Source of the DNA: Microcebus murinus
Lineage: Eukaryota > Chordata > Mammalia > Primates > Cheirogaleidae
Assembly (NCBI RefSeq): GCF_040939455.1
Contig: NC_134119.1
Span: 1,996,501-2,060,500, forward strand
DNA: 64,000 bases
Reading direction: 5' to 3'
A model generated the notes under the pieces. It had not been told where the DNA came from. It searched no databases and saw nothing but the letters and a program-made list of their open reading frames with translations. Position numbers and translations under genes: made by a program. Below, one piece after another: positions 23,048 to 34,566 of this stretch. Every line of letters begins with the position of its first letter. The first letter of the stretch is position 1.

Positions 23048-23490
23048 GACATGTGTAACACAGGAAGTGGGGACTAGACATGTGTAACATGGGAAGTGGG
23101 GACTGGACACGTGTAACACGGAAAGCGGGGACTGGACACCTGTAACACGGGAAGCGGGGACTGGACATATGTAACACAGGAAGCGGGGACTAGACACCTG
23201 TAACACGGGAAGGGGGGACTGGACACGTGTAACACGGGAAGGGGGGACTGGACACATGTAACACAGGAAGCGGGGACTGGACACGTGTAACACGGGAAGG
23301 GGGGACTGGACACGTGTAACATGGGAAGCAGGGACTGGACACATGTAACACAGGAAGCAGGGACTGGACACATGTAACACAGGAAACAGGGACTGGACAC
23401 ATGTAACACGGGAAGCGGGGACTGGACACATGTAACACGGGAAGCGGGGACTGGACACATGTAACACGGGAAGGGGGGACTGGACATGTG
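23048..23490. repeat. 29-bp minisatellite, about 15 copies
   Basis: Units read ACACGTGTAACACGGGAA followed by GCGGGGACTGG, with the first two starting at 23049 and 23078. Variation is confined to a few positions (GTGT or ATGT, ACGGG or ACAGG, GAAGCGGGG or GAAGGGGGG). ACACGTGT includes an E-box-like CACGTG in some copies. All minus-strand frames read a Val/Ser/Pro/Cys-rich peptide as an artefact. Confidence 0.96.
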
Positions 23491-26332
23491 TAGCACGGCA
23501 GCCCAGCCCCAAGTCCCCGGCTCGGCTGCCGCACAGGAGCCTGCACCTTCGAAGCCATTTGAGCTCCTCCTTCGAACACGCCGAGATCTCTAGTCCCCCC
23601 CCCCCCAGTGCCGCCATTGCCACGGCAGAGAGATGAATGCTTCAGCTTGACAGCTTCGAGAACTACAAATTGTTCCTGTTCCTGGATCTCAAATGGTGAC
23701 ATTAAAATTACTTAATTTAATATCCTCAATATACTCTTTCCTTAGCTCTCTTACCCGTCCTTTCAAGTGTCTTACGGCTTATTATAAACTGATATAATTA
23801 CTTCCCAGGAAGTTTGATTTTCATTTCTTCATTTGCTTCTTAATGGAACCTTTCTCGACACGGCTAACTTAGGAAAAGACACATCCCCAAAAGTCTGACT
23901 TCTAAGAAGTTGCAAGATTGAGTGTCGGCTCTGCTTTCTCTGCAGTGTGTCCTCGCAGAAGGTGGATGGGGTAGAACTCAGGGCTGGGTGTGAATGGACG
24001 GAAGTGTCACTAACTTTCTCTCTTGGTCACTCTCTGTTTTGTGTCTGCCTCACCTGCCAGGGGTCGCTTTCCCAAGGTTCTGGCTGTGGCGGCCTGGACA
24101 CGGCGCGGGCCTTGGAGTGCACGGGGGGGGGGGGGGGGGCGTCCCCAGGTCCGGCGTGCGGGAAAGCCCCGAGTGACACGCCCCTGGCTTTCCGGGTCTT
24201 GGTTCCGCACAGAGCGCCGGAAACTCTTCAACAGTCGCAAACACCGAAACGCGGAACAAGTAACGCAGCGCAGACAGCAAGCCCGCCAGAGCAGGTGCCT
24301 TGCCCACACCGGCCCTGCCTGTGAGATTCATTAACTGAGGAGACTCGCCGGGCCTGCCCAGGACGCACTGCTCCCATGGAAAGAGCCGCGTTTGATAAAT
24401 ACGGAAACCCTGACTGTTCGGCAGGGCCCGGTGCTTTTACATAAATCCCCACTAGGATCAGCGATCTTTTCAGAAATCAAACGACACACACAAAGCCACT
24501 TAAGGCCGGCTGTTCTTCTCCCCCGGCAGCGCAAGGAAGCCCTTGAGGGAGGGACTCAGATGCACTAGGGGCCGGAGGAATGGGGCGTTACCGCGTGTAG
24601 TTTCCTGACACGTGGGATCGATTCCCGGGATGCCTGGAAATCTGCGTCCCGTCTGTGCACAGGCCAGCCTGGGAGGACGAGAGGCTGTTACCTGCCCACC
24701 CCCGCCGAGCGGGGCCTTCTGGAGCCGCAGAGCTGGCGGCGGGGCCGGGGCCACACCCGCCCACCCTCCTGAGAGCCACAGACGCAGGGACAGATGAAGG
24801 GAAAGTACAGAGGAAGGACGCAGAACGGGTGTGTGCCGGACTGACGATCAGGTTTACATCTATAAAGTGAAGTTAAGTGTTAGGCAATTATCTGGATAAT
24901 TAATTTTCAAACGATTTCTCCCTACATCATCTAAGCGCCCATGAGGGAGAGGCGAGCCGGGCAGAGTCCACATTCCCTCCTGATTCAGTTCTGCAGCTCA
25001 GAACTCCGGAGACAGACCACAGCCTGCGACCCGTGACTGTGGTCACGTCTAACCGCCGGACACGCCTGGCCCGGGAGCACCTGTATGCGACGCCAGCCAC
25101 TCTGTCCGTCGTACTGGCTCTTGGCTGCTCCCCTGGGCTGGTCCTGAGGTTTGGGGACTGTCACAGGCCACCCCCGGGGAAGGCCAGGCTCCGCAGGGTC
25201 CCCAGCTCCGGTCTGCAGGCTGATGAGGACACGGATGTTCCCATGGTAGCCAGGCTGGCCACGGCATGGGGCAGGGCTCGGACAAGGCAGGCACCCGTTC
25301 CACATCCGTCACGGGAATTGCTCAGGCCTCTGCCTCACCTGAGGACAGGTGTGGGGGCCGAGGGGCATCACCCCCACCCCAAGGATCCTGAATCCTCTTT
25401 CTCACGCTCAGGGCACCTGCTGGTCTAAAGGGGGGTGGTCTTCAGCCCCGACGCCCTGCCCACCTCCGCGGGCACCTGCCTCTGGCCTAGAGCGGTTGGG
25501 GCGGGGAGGACGGGCCCCAGGAGCTGGGGGTGGGCAGAGCCCGGCGCTGCAGGCTCCACGGGCACCGTCTGCCGGGCGCTGCCGATGCTCAGCCCACGCT
25601 GGGCTATGACAGAGCCCCGAGCCCCAGACCTCCACGAGGTGGGGGAGGCCCAGGTGTTGAGGTGCAATCTCAGGACTGTTACGGAGACCACACGGGGGGC
25701 AGCCCGTCGCCGGGTGTAGGCCACTCCCTGCTGGGAAGTCTCCACTCTGGAGCAGAGGGAGTGTCAGATCCGGATCCTTCCGCAAAGAGGGGCCCACTCG
25801 ACCCCAGGCCACTGCTCGGGCCGGTGATGCACCCCTGAGCTTGCTCACAGACCTTCTTGGATTGGGACGATGACAAGTTAACTGAGACATTAATAGCAGT
25901 AGATGTAGACTCGACCCCAAACATATTTGCAAGATCTAATGCTTATTTCAATATAAAAGCAGACTTTCACCCTGGGGTGGTCCTCAAGGAACCCTCTGTG
26001 GAGGGAGGACTCAGCAGGAGGGCTTGTCAATGTGACGGCAGCTTTAGGTCAGGGCCGGTGTCAATCACGCTGTAAAACCATGTCAGTGAGCAGCGAGGGC
26101 CGTGTGGAGAACCCGGGCCCAAGCCCCGTGCCGTGGGGCTGACGCTGGGGTGGGAGGCTCCTCCTAGCTTCCCTTGGGAGCATCGTTCTCCCCCCTACAA
26201 ACCGCCCAGAAGCCTGGGGTCCTACCAAGGCCCCGTCCGGGGGGACAGTCCCAGCAAGGTGGCTCACAGGGAAACAGTCCTGACTCATAGACTTGGGTCA
26301 AATGTTCATGAACGGAAGGGCACTCAAGACGG
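23491..26332. other. Spacer with G17 run, no gene seen
   Basis: Contains an AT-rich island at about 23690-23880, a C10 run at about 23597-23606, a 17-base G run at 24123-24139, another AT-rich island at 24840-24930 with AGGCAATTATCTGGATAATTAATTTTC, and GC-rich DNA from 25000 to 25850. No gene, RNA gene or dated repeat is recognised. Confidence 0.45.
24123..24139. repeat. G17 homopolymer
   Basis: Seventeen consecutive G residues on the plus strand inside GC-rich DNA. Such runs can form G-quadruplexes and are prone to length error in sequencing and assembly. Confidence 0.97.
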
Positions 26333-26844
<512 letters not shown>

Positions 26845-27120
26845 CCGTATAAACTACTACGGCATCTATGCAGCCCTTAAAAATGGCATGGACAGGAAAT
26901 TACGTACAACCCGGGACAGCCACAGCGTGGAGGTAAGTTGAGGTAGGCACATATAACAAAATTATCTGGTATAATTTCACTTCTGTAGATTTAATGAGAA
27001 AGGTCAGAAAAGATGCTTGTACATCAAAATATTAACAGTGGTGACAATTATGTTCTTAAGTCTTATCCATTTTTATTAAAATCTTGTACCAGCAACATAT
27101 CCTACTATTAAAACAACTTT
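26845..27120 (+). mobile_element. L1M(E)-type 3' end
   Basis: CTATGCAGCCCTTAAAAATGGCATGGAC, CATCAAAATATTAACAGTGG and CCATTTTTATTAAAATCTTG follow the order of the end of ORF2 and 3' UTR of ancient L1M elements in sense orientation. All frames are broken. Confidence 0.75.
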
Positions 27121-27238
27121 TAGACGGCAATAACAGTTGCTGAAATCCTGTCTTCTCCTCCATTCCCTCCCTACCCTAGTAGGAGACTGTGCGAAGTTAC
27201 CATTTAAGCAAGATGGGCTCTTTAAAAAATTCCACATA

Positions 27239-27687
27239 CCGTGTTTCCCTGAAAATAAGATAGGGTGTTCTATTTATTTTTCCTCAAGAAGACACCCTAG
27301 GGCTTATTTTCAGGGGATGTGTTATTTTTTTTAAGTACGGTACAACAATCTACATTGATTCAAGTATAGTTAAGCCGTCTTCTTCTGAAACATCATCATA
27401 ACTCTCCAAACCCCGAATTCCATCCTGAATTTCTTGCGACTTTATTTCCTTTAGCACCATTGGCCCCAATCTCTCCTGTCGAGCACTAGAGCTCTCGTGG
27501 GGCGGATGAGAAGGGCTGCTGGTCTTCTTTACCGCTCTGCGATGAAATGCATGGGTTGTGCAGATGTGCTGCGTAGCCACGCCCGTCACTAGGTCTTATT
27601 TTCGGGGCAGGGTTTATATTTCACAAATGCTTAGAAATCCTGCTAGGGCTTGTTTTATGGGTAGGTCTTATTTTCGGGGAAACATGG
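27239..27687. mobile_element. TA-flanked TIR DNA transposon, copy A (449 bp)
   Basis: The left end CCGTGTTTCCCTGAAAATAA and the right end, read inward on the other strand, CCATGTTTCCCCGAAAATAA form terminal inverted repeats with two differences in the first 20 bases. TA dinucleotides lie at 27237-27238 and 27688-27689, the target duplication of the Tc1/mariner superfamily. Subterminal GGGCTTATTTT motifs recur inside. The minus strand carries a 79-codon frame (27350-27589) with an acidic end including SYDDVSEEDG, possibly the remnant of a transposase C-terminus. The group within Tc1/mariner (Tc2- or pogo-like?) is not certain. Confidence 0.85.
27350..27589 (-). pseudogene. Possible transposase C-terminal remnant
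   Basis: A 79-codon frame within copy A. Its start shares GVATQ.ICTTHAF and ETSSPSH-like segments with the homologous frame in copy B (46563-46760), after which the two diverge. The acidic tail with SYDDVSEEDG is of a kind seen at the C-termini of pogo/Tc2-like transposases. No DDE catalytic core is present in either copy, so neither can move by itself. Function is inferred only from position in the element and composition. Confidence 0.35.
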
Positions 27688-27689
27688 TA

Positions 27690-28965
27690 CGTGTGGAATA
27701 TAAAAGTATTCCTGGTGTCACACGCTCCGGGGTGACACTAGGAGGCAGGGACAGACAGCATTTCTGAGCAGAGGGAGGCAGAGCCCCTCAGAGGAAAGAG
27801 GCCGCCCCCTGCACAGAGCAGGGGAAAACAGGAGAATTCGGGAACATGTAAATGAATGGCTTTAATTTCCCTTCCTTGGGTCTGAGGCAGCTGGCCTGGC
27901 CATCCACGCTGACCTTTGTTCCAAGGTTCCTCCGCCCCCGGCAGAGATGAATGTGCCAGGCCGCAGGCCTCCCGGGGCAGCCCTGGACTGGGTTAAAAAC
28001 GCCAGAGCGGCTGGCACCAGCGCCCGCAAAGCAGCAGAGATTAAGCCGGGCGTCCCCCGCCTGGGCCCTGGCACTCACCCCAGGGCGGGCAGGTGCCACC
28101 TCGGTCCCCGGCTGCTTCCCCAGAGGCCGAGATTGAAATGACAGAAGTTAATGAGAATCTGGGTTTTGAACACTGCTGGAGAAAAACTCTGCACACCCAG
28201 GACCTTGCGGTCCCTGAGCATGACCTACTGCATATCAGGCCACTGCAGCTGGTTTCCTAACGGACATTTAAACGTTTCAGGGCTTTTTGATTTTGTTTTA
28301 TTTTCTGAGCTGTTGTTATTATTATTATTGTTATTGCTATTTCTCCATCACTAACCACGAAGATTGACCTACAGAAAGGAAGAATGGCCTTTTCAGAGTT
28401 TCAGAAAGGAAACCTCGGCGGGGTGGGGTGCCGTCTGCGTGTTGATTAGGCTGGACCGCGCACACGCGAGGCAAAGTTCATCACAACGAGGGTGAACGCA
28501 ATTACGGCTTTGGAGGCGAGGGCTACTGAAGCCCTTCCCTACCTGTGGCAGTGACAATGCAACGTGTAAATCCACCCCTCCCACCCCCGCGCCCATCACC
28601 GCACGAGCCGGCCAAACCAGCGCTGTCTTTGTCCTTTCTGAGACACCATTATCTTCCCGGAGAACACAGTACATGTTTATCTCACAAAACCCCAACACAA
28701 ATGGAAATAAAAACACACTACGGAGGGGATTAGAGCAACCTGCAACGTGACGTATGGTGAGGCACGTTCAGCGGGGTGCCAACAGCAAATAGCAGCGAAC
28801 AACCGGAGTTTCTAGAATTTTTTTTTCCATTAATTTCTACATTCTGCTCATAACACGCTCACATCATACCTTTCTGGTCTGGAAGAGTGGCAAGTATGCT
28901 TAATAAAAATCTCTTACACAAACTGTAAAAGCAGCTTCCCGGCAGCAGGCAGGGTGTAGAGCCGT
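27690..28965. other. Spacer, possible conserved non-coding tract
   Basis: GC-rich to 28140, then mixed. Holds a short TTG/TTA trinucleotide tract at about 28311-28340 and a stretch at 28440-28720 with ACGCAATTACGGCTTTGG and GACACCATTATCTTCC. No gene, Alu or L1 is recognised. Confidence 0.4.
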
Positions 28966-29218
28966 TGCGCAGGTTCACAGGCAGGTGCGCATGTGCGCAG
29001 GCAGGTGCTCAGGCAGGTGCGCAGGTGCACAGGTGCGCAGGCAGGTGCGCAGGTGCGCAGGTGCACAGGTGCGCAGGTGCACAGGTGCGCAGGCAGGTGC
29101 GCAGGTGTGCAGGAAGGTGTGCATGTGCGCAGGTGCGCAGGCAGGTGTGCAGGTGTGCAGGCAGGTGTGCATGTGCGCAGGTGTGCATGTGCGCAGGTGT
29201 GCATGTGCACAGGTGCCC
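28966..29218. repeat. 10-bp/14-bp minisatellite, CAGGTGCGCA unit
   Basis: About 20 units of GCGCAGGT and GCACAGGT type with 4-bp longer GCAGGCAGGT variants. Every unit carries CAGGTG or CAGGTGT, the E-box recognised by E2A, ZEB and Snail-type factors. Cys/Ala-rich frames are open in several registers on both strands as a repeat artefact. Confidence 0.95.
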
Positions 29219-29639
29219 ACGCTTCTGGAACGGGGAGTGTCAAGAGAACACGACGTTCAGGGCCTTGGTGCCCAGCAGGTCTAGAGAGCCTGGGCTGACG
29301 AGAACAGGCCGGCCATGCCCGGGCCAGCCCATCCCCAAGACCCTTCAGGTTCATTTCTAAACTAATTGTGTACGGAGATCAGAGCGTGGGTCCCAGGGAA
29401 GAGCTAGGAACACAAGGCCAGCGGCAGAAACCTGGGAAAGGCCGGCGGGATCACACAGGGTGAGTTCGCTCTTCAGGGTGTCAGGAAAAGGAGGAGGAGG
29501 GAAAGGAAGGCAGAGGAGAATCAGGGAAGGTGTCGGAAAGCAGGAAGAGCAGGGAAAAGAAAACGGACGGGCGACTAGAAGGGAAACGGGGCAGCAGCGG
29601 CTGGCAAGAGCCGCTCACGGGATGGGACTGAAAAGGGCG
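29219..29639. other. Spacer, purine-rich in part
   Basis: Contains a purine-rich run at about 29485-29590 (GGAAAAGGAGGAGGAGGGAA type). No gene is recognised. Confidence 0.45.
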
Positions 29640-30010
29640 ACCCCAAACTCCAGGCAAAGCCCCCTTGTCCAAAACTCCACGAGTAAAACCACAAGACAAA
29701 CAAAACACCAGGTGGGATATTTGCAATGGGTACGGCAGCCAAAAGGTTTGTGAATGAAGTATACAGAGGATTCTTCCAAATAACACAGGAAATGACCCGC
29801 ACAAGCTCGTGACCGGACAGAGGAGCCGGCTTTCTGGGGAGCCACTCTGCGACCAGCGGAAGCATGAGGACCACCCCAACTCTCCAGTCCCGAGAGTCAA
29901 CCCGAGGAAACGATCAGAGGCGCCGGGGAAATGCATGCGCGAGAATTCACGCTAGAGCCATTTTGCATGATGAAAGGTGGGAAAAACCCAACTTTCTGAG
30001 ATGAGAGGCA
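29640..30010 (+). mobile_element. Worn L1M fragment
   Basis: GGTGGGATATTTGCAATGGG, GAGGATTCTTCCAAATAACAC and the later GAGCCATTTTGCATGATGAAAGG then GGGAAAAACCCAACTTTC resemble the 3' half of L1M ORF2 in sense orientation. All frames are broken, and the identification rests on these scattered blocks. Confidence 0.55.
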
Positions 30011-31566
30011 GCAGCCAGCGAGGCTAGCCCAGGCGCTGGACCACGCCGTGGCTGTGGCCGTTTGTGGACGTGGCACAGTGCAAGGGAGGCCCGCAGATGG
30101 AAAGCCTGACTCCGGATATGGTTTAACGTTATTTTAATTTAAAATACGGGTATGATCAAAAGACGATGTTTTTCCTTTTTAACTGGAAAAGTAATTTTTG
30201 TAGGCAAAACAGTCATATCTTTACTTAAAGTTTGCATGTCTTTAAATGTGTACTTGAAAGCAAGGTAAGTTTGTGGAAATAAGTTTTGTAAGAAAATAGC
30301 AACAGGCCACTCTAAATGTCTTTTAAATTACGACCTTGGGCTCTCGGTGCCTGGTGGGTTCCAGTCCCCGATTTCCAGTTAGGTGACAAGGATCTGGTTC
30401 TGACGTCACCCCGGTAAATCGTGCCCTTCGAAAGCACCACCCACTCGTGTGCTCTTCTTAGGTGCGCCGACGATCGCGAGATTCTACGTGCTGTGAGCAG
30501 TTGATTGTTTTGTGTGTGGAAATTACTTTTCTAGTTGGAAAAAGAAATTCCTTAAACTGAAACCATAATTAAATGGAGGAATATGAACCCTATCATTTTC
30601 CTAAAAAAGTCTCAGCATTTGTTGTCTTTCATTTTCAACCGTTTTTTATAAGCGGACCCGGGACTCGCCACTTCTAAATAAACCGCCGCCCACGGTTTCC
30701 GTGTGGTCCAGCGGCGCCGCCCGCCGTGTGGCAGCCCACCGCGGGATGCTCCGGGCCCGCGTTCTGCTGGAGAGCGGAGCCAGGCGTCTGACCGCAGAGT
30801 CCCTCCTCCGGGGACAAATGGGCCACGGTCCCCCTGACCCCACCCGACCCTGGCAGAGTGTCACGGACCCGGAGTTCAGCCGTCACCGTGCTGGCACTGG
30901 GCCCGGGACACGTGTTTGACCTAGGCACAGGAAACGCCCTGAGTTTTGTGCCTTCCATGCTGCAGTGTGTCGTTCCTTCTTTCCCCTTTTCTTTCAGTCG
31001 AGAAGGCGGCTAAATATAACAGGAGCCAGGTGGGTTCGGTGGTTGGTGAGAAAACCGAGTCTCCCGAGCTGGAAGGGAGGCCGCTGTGGCCATGCCTGCT
31101 GCGGGCTGCTGGGGGGAGGGGGCGCGAGGTGCTCCCAGCACCCCACCCGCCTTCCAGGGTCTCTCTGTGGTCAACTTGGAAGGGTGCCGCTGCACCCTCT
31201 GACGGGGCCTGGGGCAGCCAGCTGGCGATTGGGCTTGGCCGGGCGGACACCTCCTCTGGACACGAATGCTGTTCCCTGTGTGGGGACGGTTCACCGGTGA
31301 ACGGAGAGTCCAGATGGGCCAGGCCGACCCTGGGCTGCCGGGCCTGCATAGCCCCTTGTGGTGCTCCTGTCCTGCCTGGTCCCCAGCTCCATGGGTTCCG
31401 GGGCTCCCTGACAGGCTGGGGACACGGCCCCTCTGCGCCATAGGTGGCCGGGGTCAGACTGCACCTCCTGTCACCTCGAGGGGAAGGGAGGGGAGGGAAG
31501 GCAGAGAGAAGAACAGGGAGAGGAAGTCCCCATTCCAAGAGGGGAGGGAAGAGTGCTTCCCAACAC
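30011..31566. other. Spacer with AT-rich island, no gene seen
   Basis: AT-rich from about 30110 to 30660 with TTTAACGTTATTTTAATTTAAAA and ACCATAATTAAATGG. A perfect TGACGTCA lies at 30401. From 30660 to 31560 the sequence is GC-rich and free of recognised repeats; a purine-rich stretch lies just before the CA array. Confidence 0.45.
30401..30408. promoter_or_regulatory. Palindromic CRE/ATF site TGACGTCA
   Basis: A perfect 8-bp CREB/ATF palindrome in single-copy DNA, unusual in that its central CpG is intact. Whether it is bound is unknown; a single 8-mer can occur by chance in 64 kb. Confidence 0.3.
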
Positions 31567-32300
31567 GGTGCACACACACACAGACACACACAGATGCACA
31601 CAGACACACACACAGATAAACACACAGATGTACACAGATATACACACAGACACACACACAGACGCACACAGACACACACAGATGCACACAGAGACATGCA
31701 CATACATACACAGACATGCAAACACAGACACAGATTGACAGGCACATACAGAGATGCACACAGAGACACAGAGATGCACACAGACACACACAGAGACATG
31801 CACACACAGACACACAGATACACAGATATGCACACAGACACACACAGACATAGAGATGCACACACACAGAGACATGCACACAGAAACACACAGACACACA
31901 CAGAGACACGCACAGACAGAAACACACAAACACACACAGAGACATGCACACACAGACACACAGATACGCAGATTTGCACACAGAAACACAGACACACAGA
32001 GATGCACACACACCGAGACATGCACACACAGACACACAGAGATGCACACAGACACACACCGAGACATGCACACACAGACACACAGACACACAGATATGCA
32101 CACAGAAACACACAGACACACACCGAGACATGCACACACAGACACACAGACACACACCGAGACATGCACACACAGACAAACAGATATACAGATATGCACA
32201 CAGAAACACACAGACAGACACAGAGATGCACACAAACGCGGCACACACAAACACACGCACATGGACATGCACTCAGACACACGCACACGCAGACCTAAGC
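31567..32300. repeat. CA-rich minisatellite, about 730 bp
   Basis: Composed of CACACAGACACACAGAGATGCACACAGAGACATG-type units, with no strict period and many interruptions. The phrase GAGACATGCACACACAGAC recurs roughly ten times, so larger cassettes have been copied. The composition lacks stops, giving frames of 233-455 codons on both strands (His/Thr-rich on plus, Cys/Val-rich on minus). These are not genes. Confidence 0.95.
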
Positions 32301-34145
32301 GAGGCCCAGCCCCGGCGCCCCTGCCCACGGCACAAGTCAAACGAGCTGCAGCTTTCAGACACGCTCATTTTAACAGCGCAGCCAGCAGACTTCTCCCGAA
32401 ACTGGTGTCTGCTCCAGCAGCTCCCAGCGTTCCTTGTAAAAATAACGGCAGCTAATAGGGAAGGGCTGTCGCGCCCCGACTCCAGGTACCGTCGGCGTGA
32501 CAGCTGCGTGATCGGGAGAAGAAAGCTACGCTAAGACAAAAGGAATAATTAAAATGAGCCACCAGAACCAGCCCTGGATTTAAATGTTTAAATGTTTTAA
32601 TTTAAAAGAACAATGGCTCCTTGAAGTGTCTTCGCAGCCGGCACTGACAACCTGCCATTTATTAATCAGTGTTAAATAACAGCGGCTCAGGGTTTGACAC
32701 CAAACAGCAGATGATGTGTGACGATCCCCAAAATAGCAGCCACGTTCCGGGCTGATTTCTCAGTGACTCCGCATACGAGGAAGTCTCTGGAATATTTACC
32801 GCAGCACCCGAGCGGCGTAACCACTCCCCGGCAGGCCGAGGAGCTGGGCGCGGTGTTCAGAGAAGCGGAGCCTTCTAGATAAGGCCAGGGCTTTACACAC
32901 AGTGGGGCCTGGGGGTCTCTCCACCATAAAGTGCTTTAAAAACAAACAGAAAGGGCATCTTGCTGAGGTTGTGGCTCTCGGTCTGGCTCTGTCTGGGTTC
33001 CCAGGAGACACCTGGCAAAGTCCGGAGACGTTTCGATTGACAATACTGGGGGGGAGGGGCCATCCGGTGGGGGCAGGGACGCCGCTGACCACCCTGCAAC
33101 GCTCAGGACGGCCCCTCCACCGAGAGCGATTCGGCCCCACGTGGGCAGGGCCGAGGCTGACAGGCCTGCAGGAGACAGTCCAGGCTCAAACACAAGAAAT
33201 GTGTTTCTATCAATGTGCATTTTTTTATCAGCAAAAGGAGGGTTAAAATTCTTCGTTACCGCCTGTTGTATAAAAAGAGCTGCACCCCGGAGCCTCCTCC
33301 GTGACACCCCGTCTCTCCCGGGAGTTGCGGACAGCGGATGGGGCTCCAGTGGGCGCGGGTGCAGCCAGCGCTTTGCGCGTGATGCCCCGGGGTGCACTCA
33401 CTCCCTGCCGCGACGGCTCACCCGGGGGTTGACGTGGGACCCCACCGTGAAGGCCTGGCTCGTCCCAGGGGGCCGGTTGGAGACGCCCCTCCTGCTGGAA
33501 ACGCGGTGAGCTCTGCAGTCATTTTGTCGGCGTCCTCGGTACCCGCAGTTTTTTTTAAACCCCAGACACCTTCGCGCGGGAAGGTGCTCATGAAGGACGC
33601 GGAGGCGTCCGCTGACCTGGTGAGGAGGAGTTTCATCTATAACGTGCTCTGAAGGTGCAGAACGGGGAGGGTCTCCGTGCCAGGGAGGCGTGGCCCCACC
33701 CCCACCATGCGGGGCCGGCCCTTCAGCCAGACGCCGGCCGGTCTGGCACGGTGCTCCGCGTGCGGCTTCATGACCAGAGCGCTAGCCCTCCTCTGCGTGC
33801 ACCTGGACTACGCCCTCGTCTGTGCGCTCGACGTAGCAAAGACTGGTAACACCCACCATGCGAAGTGGGAGCGCCGAGCGCAGTGACGACCGTCTCTGGA
33901 AGCCGGCCGAGCGCTGTGGCTGCGTCTGGGTGGTCCTGGAACTCGGGTCGGATTCAGGCTTGCCATTGTCCCTTGGAAGCATATGCCGATGCCACAGTGT
34001 CCCTGCTGAAACCGAGCAGTCATTCCGACCTCGCCAGGGCTCAGGTTTTCCTGGAGCCGTATCCCGTGGTTAAGGAGGACGAGGGGACCCGGGCCGGCAC
34101 GCCTTGCACCTTAGACAACTGCACTCTTCCTTTTGTTAGGGGCCT
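32301..34145. other. Spacer with candidate conserved island
   Basis: At 32430-32800 lies a mixed island with GGAATAATTAAAATGAGCC, a TTTAAATGTTTAAATGTTTTAATTTAAAA stretch, AGAACAATGGCTCC (Sox-like) and CCATTTATTAATCAGTGTTAAATAAC. From 32800 to 34145 the DNA is GC- and CpG-rich with no recognised gene or repeat. Confidence 0.4.
32530..32770. promoter_or_regulatory. Candidate enhancer-like island
   Basis: A cluster of AATTAAA/TTTAATTT homeodomain-type sites, a Sox-like ACAATGG at about 32610 and ATTTATTAATC at about 32656 within 240 bp, in single-copy DNA between GC-rich flanks. This is composition and motif evidence only. Confidence 0.25.
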
Positions 34146-34566
34146 GTCTCAGTCCCTTCCGGCCGCTGTAACAAAATGCCTTTGACTGTGTGATCCACAC
34201 ACAGCAGGCCTTTATTGCTCTTAGTTCTGTGGGCTGGGGAGTCCAAGGTCAAGGCGTCAGCTGATTTGGTGTCCGGCGAGGGCCTGTTTTCTCCTAGACG
34301 GCGACTTCTATGTGTCCTCACGTGGGGCCGGGGCCGGGGGCTCTCTCGAATCCTTTTAATAAGGCGCTAATCCCATTCATGAGCTCCTCACCCCCAAAAG
34401 GCCCCACCTTCTAATACCGTCTGCTTGGCTAAGCCCCTGTTTATGTGCTCGATTCAGCAAAAACTGATGAAGTCCATCATGCTAACTAGGATCGTTATCA
34501 CATCACTTCACATGTGAGGTTTCAACATATGAATTTTGCGGGGACACAGACGTTCAGGCTAGCGCC
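34146..34566 (-). mobile_element. MaLR-type (MLT1-like) solo LTR, antisense
   Basis: Reads GCCGCTGTAACAAAATGCC, CCTTTATTGCTCTTAGTTCTGTGGG, AGTCCAAGGTCAAGGCGTCAGC, GTGTCCTCACGTGG, GGCGCTAATCCCATTCATGAG and finally AACATATGAATTTTGCGGGG. This order is the reverse of an ERVL-MaLR LTR of MLT1 type. No internal retroviral sequence accompanies it, so it is a solo LTR fossil. The subfamily is not resolved. Confidence 0.85.

Noticed and set aside
23048..23490. Regular 29-bp repeats considered as a CRISPR array
   Set aside because: Units are directly adjacent with no unique spacers, and the surrounding sequence is primate. It is a minisatellite.
30921..32340. 455-, 289-, 284- and 272-codon frames through the CA-rich array
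   Set aside because: CACACAGA-type sequence has few stops in any frame. Several frames on both strands are open at once, which marks low complexity and not coding selection.
34146..34566. LTR considered as part of a full endogenous retrovirus
   Set aside because: No internal retroviral coding sequence or second LTR is seen nearby, so it is a solo MaLR-type LTR.
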